NCBI GenBank assembly: GCA_050084985.1
Contig: JBITNC010000001.1
Span: 17,360,001 to 17,424,000, forward strand
DNA from: Nageia nagi
Lineage: Eukaryota; Pinophyta
Length of the DNA: 64,000 nt
Reading direction: 5' to 3'
The position numbers were made by a program, and so were the translations under genes. This document shows, piece after piece, positions 11,123-22,885 of this stretch. The notes beneath the pieces are model-generated. The model had not been told where the DNA came from. It saw only the letters and a list, made by a program, of their open reading frames with translations, and made no database searches. How positions within the stretch are numbered: position 1 is the stretch's first letter; each line of letters starts with the position of its first letter.

Positions 11123-12127
11123 ATGTACTATTAGAGGGCCTTTCCTCCATATCTCTCTTTGCAAATTCAAAATTCTTGAGTAACCACTTTTTCAAAGGTC
11201 TACATACAAGCAATGTTTGCTAAAGCTTATCTTATTTTAGTAGGAAAACTACCCAATTGCATGCTAATGCCATACTTTCAAATGTTACCATAAAATTAGG
11301 CAATAAGAACCTCAGCAATTTGTATGGCCCCACCTCTAGCTAGTATTCCTGTATCGACTCAATAATTCCCATTAGCCTTGCTTACCCCAAGAGCTCCTCT
11401 AGCTCTTTCAGCCCCACATTAGTTAGGGATAAATTAGGTAACTTCCTCTCAAAGCGAGATATAAGAATTAAAATATTTGTGTAGGAATATGGCAAACTAG
11501 ATCACCCTCTTGAGTAGAGAAAATAATGCCAGGAGATTCCCATATCTAGTTATAGAAAAAGCTCAAGATTAGCATGTGTTATTAGAAGATACAGATCAAA
11601 ATTCTTCTTTTGGGTAGATAGTAGGCTTATGTTTAGCTTGCAATAATGCTAACGAACAAACTTCTTGCCCTATATATCAATATCAGGAGTATTTTTCTAA
11701 AAGTGGAGGAATTCCTCCACCTAGCATGGTTGCTGACTTGAGTTGAAATGTAAATTTGATGAATTTCACCCCAGCTGATGTAAGTGTTTTTGCTATAGAA
11801 ACAATATCTACAAAGAGGCCTCATGTATCAAATCTACCAAATAAAAGAGTTGAAACTTCAAAAAGTCATGATTCAGTAAGCTCCAAGAAGCCTAGTATAG
11901 CTCCTAGTTTTGCAAACATGACACCCCTAAAAGAGGTTTCACCCCATAAATTTATAGTTTCAAAAGCTAGATAGATGTCTAAAGTTGATGAAGTCAATGA
12001 TTAGATGGTCTAGAATTTAAGGTTCCCCTCACTCACCAAGCATCAGAGAAGAGATGACACTCAATAGTTTTAACAAAGGTTTGTTGACAAAGAAGGTAAG
12101 CCTCTAATCATTCATGTTTTCAATATT

Positions 12128-12700
12128 ATGGAAGAATTAAAGAGAACCCCTTCAAAGATATCTTTATTTTATGCTTTAAAAATCCCTAGGCAAATTGATT
12201 TACTTAGGGCATCTATTATAGCATTAAATGAAGGAATGGATAGGGTATTGAATTTGTTTGAGACATCCAAGTATCCAAGGATGGAAAAAAATAAACCACC
12301 AACTTTTTATATGAATTTATAGGTTGAGGGGTATGTGCTACATAACTATCTAGTTGATTTCAAAGCAGCCACTACCATCATGCTTAAAGTAGTATGTGAT
12401 GTAATGGGGCTACCTGTCACTAGATCATCCATAGGAGTGTTGCAATTAGAATCAACCCTAGTTAAAACTGTTGGAGTTATCAATGACATAGTCTTAAATA
12501 TACATAAATATCCCTCTATGGTTATCACTCAAGAAATTGTAGTAGTTGAACTCCCTTCTCTTTTTAGGTTATGTTTATCCAGAGAATTCATAGCAAAAAT
12601 AGGGGGTTATTTAGCAATGGATTACACTCACTATTTAATTCCTTGTGGGGACAAGAGAGTAAGGTTGGATAATGAAAAAAAATTTGATGTTCATGTAGAA
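12128..12700 (+). pseudogene. Retroviral-type aspartic protease remnant
   Basis: The segment reads PTFYMNLQVEGYVLHNYLVD, except that the Q is a TAG, and continues KVVCDVMGLPVTR and GGYLAMDYTHYLIP. It matches the protease region of plant Tat-group polyproteins by wording. The catalytic Asp position (VDFKAA) keeps D but has lost the usual D-S/T-G. It would have cut the Gag-Pol precursor. It is continuous with the RNase H-like domain that follows. Confidence 0.75.
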
Positions 12701-12889
12701 AAGAAGGAAGAGATCAATGCAATTCTGAGTGAGTTAGAAGAGAGTGAGATGTTGTTGGAAGAATTACAAATCAAATACCCTATGTCTATGAATATGCTTA
12801 ACACCATTTATGACATGGAGTTTGGGAATTATTATTTGATGGAACCAGAGTCTTTCATCATAAAACTCACTAGTGAAGAGTTCAAAAGA

Positions 12890-13290
12890 GGTGAAATTTG
12901 GGAAATGTTCTTTGATGGAGCCAGATCTAGAAATGGGTCAAGTATTGGGATTTTCCTAATTGATCCAATGGGAAAAATGCATAAATTCTCATACAGGGTC
13001 ACATGGATGTGTATTAATAATGTATCTAAGTATGAATCCCTTTGCCTTAGCCTAAAATAAGCAATTAAAATGCAGATCCACTATGTGCAAATTAGAGGAG
13101 ACTTAGAGTTGATTAAGTCATAGGTAAGTGTTCTATTAAACATCATTATTTAAATTCTTATAAGAATAGAGTGTAGGATATATTTGAAAATTTTGAAGCT
13201 CTACACATACAATCCATTCCAAAGAGGTTGAACCATGAAGCTGATGTGCTGGCTCAAATGGGGGCCAATTTTGACCCCACCAATGACTAG
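12890..13290 (+). pseudogene. RNase H-like domain (RVT_3 type) upstream of RT
   Basis: WEMFFDGARSRNGSSIGIF supplies the first catalytic Asp, NNVSKYESL the Glu and IRGDLELI the second Asp. After a stop and a frameshift, a LNHEADVLAQMGA segment supplies the last Asp. All four acidic residues are visible. This is the 'additional' RNase H type of Tat-group elements, separate from the RNase H that follows RT. The piece is broken after LCLSLK at 13060. Confidence 0.8.
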
Positions 13291-13449
13291 TTCCGAAAAA
13301 AAGGGGTTCAACTTATCTTTAGACCTTCTATTTTGGATAATGATTCCTTTTGGAAAGTCTTTAGAGATGAGGCTCAAATCAATCAATATTTTGCTACAAC
13401 AATCTATGTGTCATGTAGTAGGAGAAGAAGATGCTGACATCTTCTAGGA

Positions 13450-14540
13450 GCAAGATATAATCCAATTGAACAATAATATAATTCCTAGAGATCTGATTCC
13501 ATTCAAAGGGTTATTTGATAGAAATAACTAGGTAAGAAGAAAGGGTATAATTATAAACCTTGATAATCATAAGTAATATGAAATTCTTCCCAAAAAAAAA
13601 TTAAAAATTAACATATGTAACAACCCTGATCAGATCAAAGAGATTATTCAATTGTGCAAAACTTTGTTGATGTAATTGCTTGGTCATATGATGATCTAAA
13701 GATTTTTGAAAAATCTATAATTTAGCATATGATAGAATTGATTGAAAATGCTAAGCCTATCAGATAGAATCAAAAGCCAATGAACCCTAAGATTAAAGTG
13801 GCAATGAAATAAGAAGTTTTGAAATTATATAAAGTTGGTATCATATATCCTATTAAACATTCTACATGGGTGGCAAACTTGTTCTAGTAAAAAAAAATGG
13901 AGAGATTTGATTATGTGTGGATTTCAAAGGTTTAAATAGAGTCTCATTAAAAGATCATTATCCTCTACTACCTATGGAATAAATATTGAATACTATGGTT
14001 AGAGCAGAAAGATTCTCATTACTAGATGGTTTTTCAGGTTATAACTAGATTTGGGTAAAAAATGAAGATCAGTTCAAAATGGATTTTACAACCAAATGGG
14101 GAATGTTTATTTTCCAAAGAATGTCTTTCAGACTATCAAATGTAGGAGAAACCTTTCAAAGAGCTATGGATTATGCTTTTAGAGATATGATAAATAAAAG
14201 TGTGCTGGTATATTTAGATGATATCACTATTTTCTCTTATAACAAAAGTTCCTATGTGCATCATCTAGAGCAGGCTTTTATCAAATGTAGGAGGTATGGA
14301 ATTTCCTTAAATCCAAAAAAATCTATTTTTGCAATGGATGAGGGAAATCTTCTTAGACATGTCATTTCAAAAGAAGGTTGGGCTATCAATCTGGATAGGA
14401 TAGAAGCAATAGACAAACTATATCTCCCTTCAAACAAAAAGGCCTTACAATCTTTTCTAGGATAGATTGACTTTGTAAGAAGATTTTTTCAAGACTTTTC
14501 AAGCATTGTTAAGCCTATTACTCTCATGTTAAAGAAAAAT
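13450..14540 (+). pseudogene. Reverse transcriptase remnant
   Basis: Landmarks in order: a WSYDDLKIFEKS-like lead-in near 13675, LCVDFKGLNRVSLKDHYPLL near 13915, FSLLDGFSGYN, FTTKWGMFIFQRMSF, and an intact catalytic YLDD in VLVYLDDITIFS near 14205. NPKKSIF and HVISKEGWAI follow. Stops at about 13909 (TGA, usual Arg), 14046-14048 (TAG, usual Gln) and 14463-14465 (TAG), plus a frameshift near 13885, disable it. Confidence 0.9.
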
Positions 14541-15047
14541 GCTATGTTTGAATGGACTAAAGAAGAAAAAGAAGCATTTTAAAGAATCAATATTGCAATA
14601 ACTAGAGCACCTATCTTAAGAAACCCAAATTTTAGCAAAGAATTCATTTTTGTATGCATATGGCTCTAGTTCAAGTATTGCAACCATCCTACACAAAAAT
14701 TTGAAAAGAATGAAGAATATCCTATTACTTTTTTCAATCAAAATATGAATAAGAGTGAAGAGAAGTACACTTTCTTAGAAAAACAAGTCCTAGTAATACT
14801 AAAGTATTTGGGAAAGTTGAAACATTATGTAAGTCAGAGCAGAGTCCTAGTCTTGACCATACATCCAAATGTTAGATCTTATATAATGCAAGGAAAAATT
14901 AGGGAGAGGATACCTACATGGATTTCTAAAATTCTAAGATATGGTGTGGAAATCAGACCTACTAAGCTCATAAGGGGAAAAGCCCTTTGTGAACAATTAG
15001 CCAAAGATGCTGTAGAAGCAAAAGATATTGTGTATTTCATCAAATAA
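14541..15047 (+). pseudogene. RNase H domain following RT
   Basis: The frame gives FEWTKEEKEAF(stop)RIN, PITFFNQNMNKSEEKYTFLE and LTIHPNVRSYIMQ, the usual gypsy RNase H and connection wording. It ends RGKALCEQLAKDAV before a TAA. The first catalytic Asp region is degraded (FIFVCIWL). Confidence 0.8.
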
Positions 15048-15059
15048 GTAATTCTAAAA

Positions 15060-16355
15060 GAGGAACTAGGTATGGAGGAAAGTGACTTGGGCCAATTAAA
15101 TAGGTATTTTGAAACTAGTAAACTCCCCACACATTTGAATCTATCACAGAGGAGAAGATTTAAAATCCATGGCCAAAATTATACAAAAATTGACCAAGTG
15201 TTTTATAGAAAAAATCATTATTGAATACTGCTAAGGTGTATACCTTCATCTAAGATAGCAAAGCTAATCAAAGAGTTTCAAATTGGAGTATCCAAAGGTC
15301 ATTATTTTGGTTATACAATGGTGAGTAAAATAATTCAAGCAAGTTATTACTAGCCCATTATGTTCAAAGACACTTTTACAAAGGTTCAATGTTGTGAGAA
15401 ATGTCAAAGTTTTATAGGTCAAAAGAGAAAATTGGCTTTACCATTAGAACCAATTCAGGTGGAAGAACCTTTCCAATAGTGCGGATTAGACTTTATTGGA
15501 ATTATTAATCCAAATTCCTTAATTGAGCATAAATTCATCCTCATCGCCATCATCTATTTCACTAGATGGGCCGAAGCGAAAGCCATGAAAGAGGCAAATC
15601 AAAAAACTGTTCTAAAATTCATTGAAAAATTTATTACTAGGTATGGAATCCCTCAAATGATCATCTCTAACAATGGCTTGGCAGTTGTAGAGATAGATAT
15701 CACCAACTTTGCTATGAGATACAAAATCTATTGGAAAATTTCCTCAAATTACTATCCATAGGGTAATGGACTCGCTAAGTTGACAAATAAGAATTTGTTA
15801 AAGATTCTTAAGAGAATTATAGAGGATAATCCTTGAACCTAGCATGAGAAGTTGAATTGGGCATTATGGGCAGATAGAATCACTATAAAGTTGGCTATTA
15901 AGGCCAATCCATATGCATTGGTAATATGGGAAAGGGCTTTTCTACCAAGTCATATAGAGCTTCCTGCTTTGACAATACTTCAAGAATATGGTGAAGAATT
16001 TGAACCACTTAAAGTACGAATGAATGAATTATTACATCTAGAAGAGTCTTGAAATAAGGTGTATCTAAATTTACAAAAGAGAAATGAAGTTGTAAAGAAA
16101 TGGCTTGATACCCAGAAAGCTTCTTCAAACATCTTTAAAGAAGGAGACCTTTTCCTAAAATGGGATGAAGATAGAGCCAAGCCCAAAAAATATAAGAAGT
16201 CCAAATCTTTGTGGTCAATACCATACATCATAGCCAAATGCATTGGGAGAAATGCCTTCAAAATAGCCAAGTTGAATGGATGGAGGCTACCAATTTTAGT
16301 AAATAGGTAGCATTTGAAACACTATAAGCCTGCATGGGAAGGAGATTGCCTTTAA
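15060..16355 (+). pseudogene. Integrase remnant
   Basis: An HHCC-like zinc segment has CEKCQSFIGQKRKL; the core has CGLDFIGIINPNS with the first catalytic Asp. The second catalytic position reads ISNNG (Asp to Asn) and the third reads GLAKLTNKNL (Glu to Lys); both are G-to-A changes. The C-terminal part has KEGDLFLKWDEDRAKP and LKHYKPAWEGD. Stops at 15351-15353, 15477-15479, 15759-15761 and 16308-16310 replace Trp or Gln positions of the family. Confidence 0.85.
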
Positions 16356-16559
16356 AAGAGAATTTAATACCCTTGTAAATATTATAAATATGGTATGTTT
16401 CATATTTAATTCCCAAGATAGTAGTACGTTTTGATAAATAATACTATCAATGGCTCAAGCCATTTCTATCACTATTGGAATTAGGGTTCCCAAGAAAAGT
16501 TCAAGAAAATTAAATTAGTTATTAATGCAATTAACGCAATAGTTATTGTGCATGATTGA

Positions 16560-19500
16560 AAAAGTAAATGCAAGGCATGGGAATTTAAGCATAAAAGTAG
16601 CCAATATGGTGCATTTTAAAACATACAAACTCTAGAGCTTTTGAAGAATAGCAGTTATTTGATTTCCTAGTCATCAATAGAGCAGAGAAACATACAACAT
16701 CATTTGAAATCATTAAGTTGGAACCTAGTATACTCAAAAGCATAGCCTGGAAGAATATGTTGCCTACTTTAGGAAAGGTATTTAAAAGGATTGTTGATTC
16801 AATGGATTTGTTATGGGATACTGAAATAATGGCTTAGAATAAGAATCCAAAGGGCACCATAGAAGGTAAGTGTCCTATTTTTGGTTTTAATCATATCGCT
16901 CATACACTAATGGGGTTGAGGCTCATGTATTTTATCCCCCATAGATGTTTCACAATTCAATATTTGATAGAGCTAATAAAAGGGGTGTTTGATCCTACAA
17001 TAAGGGCCATAAGAAATTTACAAGGGAGGGTAATTCTCAGCCTAGACCCTACATCTCTAGCAAGTGCTTTCAACCCACCTACCCCATTTTCTCCCCCTAT
17101 CTTGATAAATTGGAAGATAATACCAAGCTCCAACATGAGGATGAATATCCTATCCTAGTTGAACAAAAATGTAGAAGGCACTGTAAATTTCCTAGAAGTT
17201 CTAAATTCAAAAGTGTTGCTATCTAGTTTCTCTTCACATTTGCAATTATTGTTATCCATGTTATCAGTATTAGCCAGGGAAAGATTAGATAAATATATTT
17301 CACTAGTAAAAGTCACAATAGCCTACCAAATCTCTCATCCAAATACTCATATCATTTATAATTGGGTTATTGCTATTTTAGATAAGATTTTAGAGCAACT
17401 AGAAGAAATTGACCAAGGGTCTCACATTGCATTTGCATCATACATTATTTAGTTGTTGATCCACCAAAATTCAGGTTTTTTCAAACAATTGACCTTAACT
17501 AGGCTTGAAGGAGATGGGTCCCTCAAGTCTGTAGATAAATGGACTAAGGAAGTAAGGTCATCGGTTGATTACTATGGCTTTGTGGAAAATTTCATAGTTT
17601 TGAATAGGAGCATGTTAGCTCCTAAAATTCCAAGGTTATCAAAAGCTTCAAAATTCTATCTTTGAATGCCTCATGGGGAGACTAAGGATTGATTCTTCAC
17701 TAAAGAAGGAACATTCATCAAACTTTATGATTTTACTAGCACCCCTTTCTTATTGCATATACATGTCACTGATTGGATCTTCAATATGGAGTATGGATGG
17801 TAGATAGATTATGTAGATGCTAAATACAAAGCTATAGCTAAGAAGGGATTGGTTTGTGCTCTACCCCATAAGGTGTATGAATTGGTACTTCAAAGTTGAG
17901 GGGAAGGTGACCAACTAAAAGAGAAGCTGCTTAGGTTGAAATTGGAAAGGATCAATCAATATAGGTTATATGATCCTAAAGATGTGTTTGGCAAAAGGTT
18001 GAAAAATTAGCCCAATCCTCCCAACTTCAAAGTGGAAGCTAAACTTGAGTTAGATCAATGGAGAAATCTAAGAAATAAAGATAAACCTATGCCTATGTCC
18101 TTGATTGCTCAAGATCTACTACCACCATGGATGAGTTTTTATGAAAAGAAGGTAGCTTTTAATCTAAGGATAGATTCAATTCCCAAAAAATCTTTTGCCA
18201 CATTGATAAGGCTTAAGTGAAGTGAGGAAAAAATCATTGCATTTAACCAATATCAAATCGAATTGAGGAACAAATTCACTCCTCTTAAGTTTGACCTTGA
18301 TGATGTGTTTGAAGATATGTGTAAAATGGAGCACCCTTCATATGACCCCACTGAAGAGTATCTAAAAAGTGATGATGAAGAAGAAGAAGAATAAGATCAA
18401 CCAGAAGCCTAAAGGACTAGCCTGTAAGAACAAGCTAGAGAAGAGGCTAGAGAGGCTACCTCCCAAGATGTACAAGAGACACCAAAAGGGAAAGAAGCAT
18501 ATACAACAAATAGGAAAGCTTATAAGGTTCCCCTTTCATCAAAGAAGAAGACGAGGACATCCACTCCAATAGGTATGCTCTCTTTCTCTCCTCCTTCTAC
18601 TTCTATTTTAGATACCCCCGCTATTCAAGTTGTCTCACCCGTATCTACTCTAGCCCCCCTTTCTATAGCTATAACAACCTCTCTAACACCCACCACATAA
18701 TTGATTCCATTGTTACCTACACCTTCCTAATGGCATGATCCTACTCATTCCACATATATTTCCCTTGTTACTCCTCTCATTGATATCATCACCATACCAT
18801 CATCACCCCCACCATCACCACCACCATTCTTAGTAAATCCCATTAGTAGCAGTGGCCTAGGTCCCAACTAGGCCAGTCTTACAACACTAGTAAAACAAGT
18901 TTTGGCCTCCCTTCCCTAATATTTGGGTTTCAATTCTTCATTTATCATCATATCTAGGTAGCAAGTGTCTATTAATGGTATTATGCAACAATACCAACAA
19001 ATGAAGAGCGATCAAGAAGAATGAATGTAGAGGAAATTATTAAAGATCCCAATGTTGAATAATCTAGTAAGGCTTCAAACCTCTATAGATTCAAAAAATA
19101 AAGTGCTAGAGATGGCCATAGCCTAAGACCTCCAAGAGGGATAGAGTGATTTGACTTCCATGAACACCTGGGTAAAAATAGACATGAGAAGCATTCCCAG
19201 AAGTAACAAGAATGAGCTCTTGCAAACTACTGTAGACCTAAATATATCAGAGTTAACCAAGTTGGAAGCCAAGTATAATAAGCTTTAAAAGGCTCATGAA
19301 GTAATAAAGAAGTAGTTGGCTACACAAATTATCAAACTGAAAGCTGCTGATAATGATGTAGATATTTTGAGAACAAGTTTAGCTTTGGCTCCTACTATTG
19401 ATAGCATGAATAAAAAGGATTCCATTATTGCTAACAAAGATGTAGAAATAGCCACAAGGATGGTAGAAGTTGCATCAAAAGATTAAATCATTGATAGCCT

Positions 19501-20235
19501 AAGTGCCAATATAGCTCAATTGCAATAGAGCATGAGTGAGTATAAAATGGATATAAATTTCTTGTTAGTTGTAAAGGAAAAATTTTAGGAATAGAGGTCC
19601 TAAGAAATCAGGGACCTGATTCATCTTAGGAACCATGTGGATATGTGTTTGTTAAAACTAAAATGGCTTAAAGTAGATGTTATTAGGAGTGAGGGTATTC
19701 TCTTTCCTATATTAAAGAAAGCTAAGAGGGAAAATAAGAAACTAAATGAAATTTTTAATGAAGATTTACAAGCCTTAAATATTGGAGATCAAGTTGAACT
19801 CATGGCGGTGATTAATTACCCGATGCAAGGAAAATGGGTATGTTAGGAGATCAAAAATAGCATCTTAAATCAAGTGCAAGGGATAGATACTTTGAAACAA
19901 GAGTTGCAAAAGTTATCCACATTGGGACTCCTAGAATTATGGAGGATTGATAATTTGTTGATCCTTCAATCAGAATTCTTAGAGAGTATTCAAAAAATTA
20001 GTAAGTAGGCTAATGATGTGGAAGCATTGCTATCTACTTTTGGCAAGGTAAACTTGCTAAAACTCTTTGATTCTTGGGCATGAGTTGGGGTTAATTTACA
20101 TCAATTGCTATAAAAACATAGGTAAATGTCTTATGAATTTTTGAACACTATAGCTTTAGCTTAGTTAAGGTTAAAAGACTTCTCCAGAGCACACATGAAT
20201 TGGGGAAAGGTTAAGTAGTTCCTAAATTCATAGAA
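16560..20235 (+). pseudogene. Extra 3' reading frame of the Tat-like element, function unknown
   Basis: After integrase there are about 3.7 kb of plus-strand coding character with stops. The N-terminal part (16560-17665) includes FDPTIRAIRNLQGRVILS and LDPTSLASAFNPP. A middle part (18032-18400) ends in an acidic DDEEEEE run. A Pro/Ser/Thr-rich linker (18550-18840) precedes a long Lys/Glu/Leu-rich, probably coiled-coil C-terminus (19000-20060, for example KLKAADNDVDILRTSLALA). I do not recognise a named domain. Extra frames after integrase are known in plant gypsy elements; whether this is a known class needs a profile search. Confidence 0.6.
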
Positions 20236-20467
20236 TTGAAGCTTGGTCCCTCCCCCTTTCCAAAGTTTTATGCTGGGTCCAAAATGTCTTATATGAAAAG
20301 TGAAATTTTCCTACAGATGTCACCAAAATGTATATACATACATAGTCTAACACCCTAGTAGATTCTTAGCATGTTTTTTCCTTACTTATCTATAATAAGA
20401 GTATTTTAGCAAGCTTTCAAATAGTTTTGGTGAGAAAATATACTAAGTATATCAATTTTTGGAGTAT

Positions 20468-20476
20468 AAAAGGGAG
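20468..20476 (+). promoter_or_regulatory. Polypurine tract of the Tat-like element
   Basis: AAAAGGGAG lies directly before the 3' LTR start TGATGTCA. It primes plus-strand DNA in retrotransposition. The same string ends each 111-bp unit inside the LTR. Confidence 0.75.
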
Positions 20477-21161
20477 TGATGTCAGCAAAGTAGAGGCTTG
20501 GCTAAAATTAGACCTTGGGAGTAGTGATGTCAACAGGTAGAATTAAAATTTCTATGGCAACTAGGTGTTTCGAGGTATAAAAGGGAGTGATGTCAGCAAA
20601 GTAGAGGATTGTCTAAAATCATACCCCAAGAGTAGTGACATCAATAGGTAGCATTAAAAGTTCCATGGTGACTAGGTGTTTTGGGGTATAAAAGGGAGTG
20701 ATGTCAACAAAATAGTAGCTTGTTTAAAATTGGAACTCAAGAGTAGTGATGTCAGTAGGTAGCATTAAAAGTTCCATGGTGACTAGGTGTTCCAAGCTAT
20801 AAAAGATTGATGTCAAAAAAGTAGAGAATTGTCTAAAACTAGACCCTAAGAGTAGTGACATCAGCAAGTAGCGTTAAAAGTTATGTGGTGACTAGGTTTT
20901 TTGAGGCACAAAAGGAAGTGATGTCAGCAAAATAGTGGCTTGTCTAAAACCAAACCCTGAGAGCAATGACATCAATAGGTAGTGTTAAAAGTTTTGAAAT
21001 GGATAAGTTAGTTGATTTCAAAGCATGAAAGAATGTAACATTAGCAAAATAAATCGAAGCCCATTTTAGCCAAAAGAATGAATCTGAGGAAGGATGGCTT
21101 CATGAGTAAGACCAAAAATTTTGAAGTTATTTGCTCCACCCTACAGAAGTGCAAAAGGAGG
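20477..21161 (+). repeat. 111-bp tandem array in the 3' LTR
   Basis: Units start at 20477 and 20588 (111 bp), 20699 (109 bp), 20808 (111 bp), 20919 (115 bp) and 21034 (128 bp). The unit number and the odd 115-bp unit match the 5' array, so the array existed before this insertion. Confidence 0.9.
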
Positions 21162-22096
21162 TGATGTCAAAAAAATAAAAGAACTTTCAAAGTAGATGGT
21201 CTGGAAACCAATAGGAATCTTTTCCCTAGCAAAACTTCACCAAAGAACTTTGTAACATGTGTTGAAGATCGAGAAGGCTTCGAAATGAACACTAGAAGAT
21301 GAAGAAACTCCAAAATCATTAGAGTCAATTAGAAAACATTTCATAATTATAATATAATTTCAAATAGCATTTGGAAAGCATGCTTATCATAATTTATAGG
21401 CAATTACAATTTTAGATCTTTTAGTTTTTTTTAGAAATAAAATGCCATGTGGAAAGAGTAGTTAGCTATTTATTAAAAGAAGGCTAGAATCTTTGGGCCA
21501 TTTTGTAACTATTTTGTTTCAATGTTTCTTCAACCACTCTAGCCTAGTATAAATTTAGTGTAAGGTAAGGAAAAGGGTCAAAATCCTTAGTATTTCCCCT
21601 TGTATTTATTTTCAAAGACCTATTGTTCTATCAATTATACAATGCCATCTTGACCTTTCTTGTCCAACACTTGGTGTTATTATTTTTAATTTTGTTATAC
21701 TGTGGCAAGTAATGAATATTTCCTAAATGATAACAAGAATTTGTTGGTATAACTATGTTTTCCGATATGGAAGAGTTAAGCTAAAGAATAATTTAGAGAA
21801 TGAAAGCTTACACTATGGCTACTACACTAGATTCTTGCCAAGGTTTCATGCTATGTGAAAGCCTAAGTTGAACTAGTGATTTATGCTTTTTGCTTTACTC
21901 TTGCTCCTTACCTCTTTTATTTCATTTCTTGTACTCTATATCCTTTCATTTCTTTCTTGTTATTTGTCCTGTTCATCTACCCCAATGGATAAGAAATTGG
22001 CCTATTTTGGAGATCAGGTTACTATGTTAGCCTATTTATGATATACTTTGATTGTATTGCTCATGGGTGCATCTATTACACATGTCCATCAACAAT
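20477..22096 (+). repeat. 3' LTR of the Tat-like element
   Basis: It is the direct counterpart of 8730-10347, including the tandem array, the TATAAAT box at 21548 and the ATCTATTACA end at 22080. Beyond 22096 it no longer follows the 5' copy. Confidence 0.85.
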
Positions 22097-22768
22097 AGGT
22101 ATGTAACCTTAAAATGCAAGACCTGGTAATGAGGATAGTATTGTAAACTAGCATGGACACCATGAATAATGTTAATGATATGCTTCCTACAAGTTAGCCT
22201 TCTCAATCCATATTTCCAACAACATAGGCAATAAGCTTAATCTAGCATAGGAGAAAAAAATGAATAATAGATATTCATAATATAATTAGATCTAAATCTC
22301 AATAGGTGATGTTAAGAGACACCTTAGCTTTTTATTATTTTAGTGTGACTATCAAGATGAAAATATGACAGTCTCTTCATGTTACCTTAACTCCTTTTAT
22401 AGGAATAAGAACACCATAATGCATGTCTATAAAAGAGCATCAATGTTAGAGTCCTTACAAACAAGAAGAGAAACAATATAAGAAGAGCACATATGTTGGA
22501 TTAAATGATAATAATATAAGATATAACATTAAAATAGAACATATTGTTAATTAAGTAATATGATAATTAATTTAGTGTATTAGGTATCCAAATTAAGTAT
22601 TAATAGTTTCACCCTTTGCAAGTTTAATGAAATGAAATGTAATAATGCTTACAAGGAAAAGAAAAGATAAAAAAACTTCCTTGTCTCAACAAATCTTTGA
22701 ACCAATTTTTTTTTTATGATGTATCATGCTTCTTACTTCTATTAATTATGGCAGGAAATTTAAGGCAT

Positions 22769-22885
22769 TTTTGAGGAGGCAATTTTAAACCTCCTCAAGT
22801 GTGGGTTTTAGTGGCAACTTTCATAGGACAATTTTAAATCGCTACCAAAAAAAATAAGGAGGTTGATTAAAAATGTCCCTCAAAG
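22769..22885. mobile_element. Possible small foldback/MITE-like remnant
   Basis: The left end TTTGAGGAGGCAATTTTAA and the inverted right end TTTGAGGGACATTTTTAA are similar, and an inner AGGAGG...CCTCCT inverted repeat is present. At about 117 bp it could be a MITE. No target-site duplication was established. Confidence 0.3.

Larger units (their letters stand above)
8730..22096 (+). mobile_element. Tat-like Ty3/gypsy LTR retrotransposon, about 13.4 kb, decayed
   Basis: Two direct LTRs of about 1.6 kb bracket plus-strand remains in this order: gag, aspartic protease, an RNase H-like domain, reverse transcriptase, RNase H, integrase, then a 3.7-kb extra frame. Protease-RNase H-RT order and the RT/integrase wording fit the Tat group. 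Every frame has stops or frameshifts, so it is not autonomous now. LTR divergence is clear by eye, so the insertion is old. No convincing target-site duplication was found. Confidence 0.9.
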
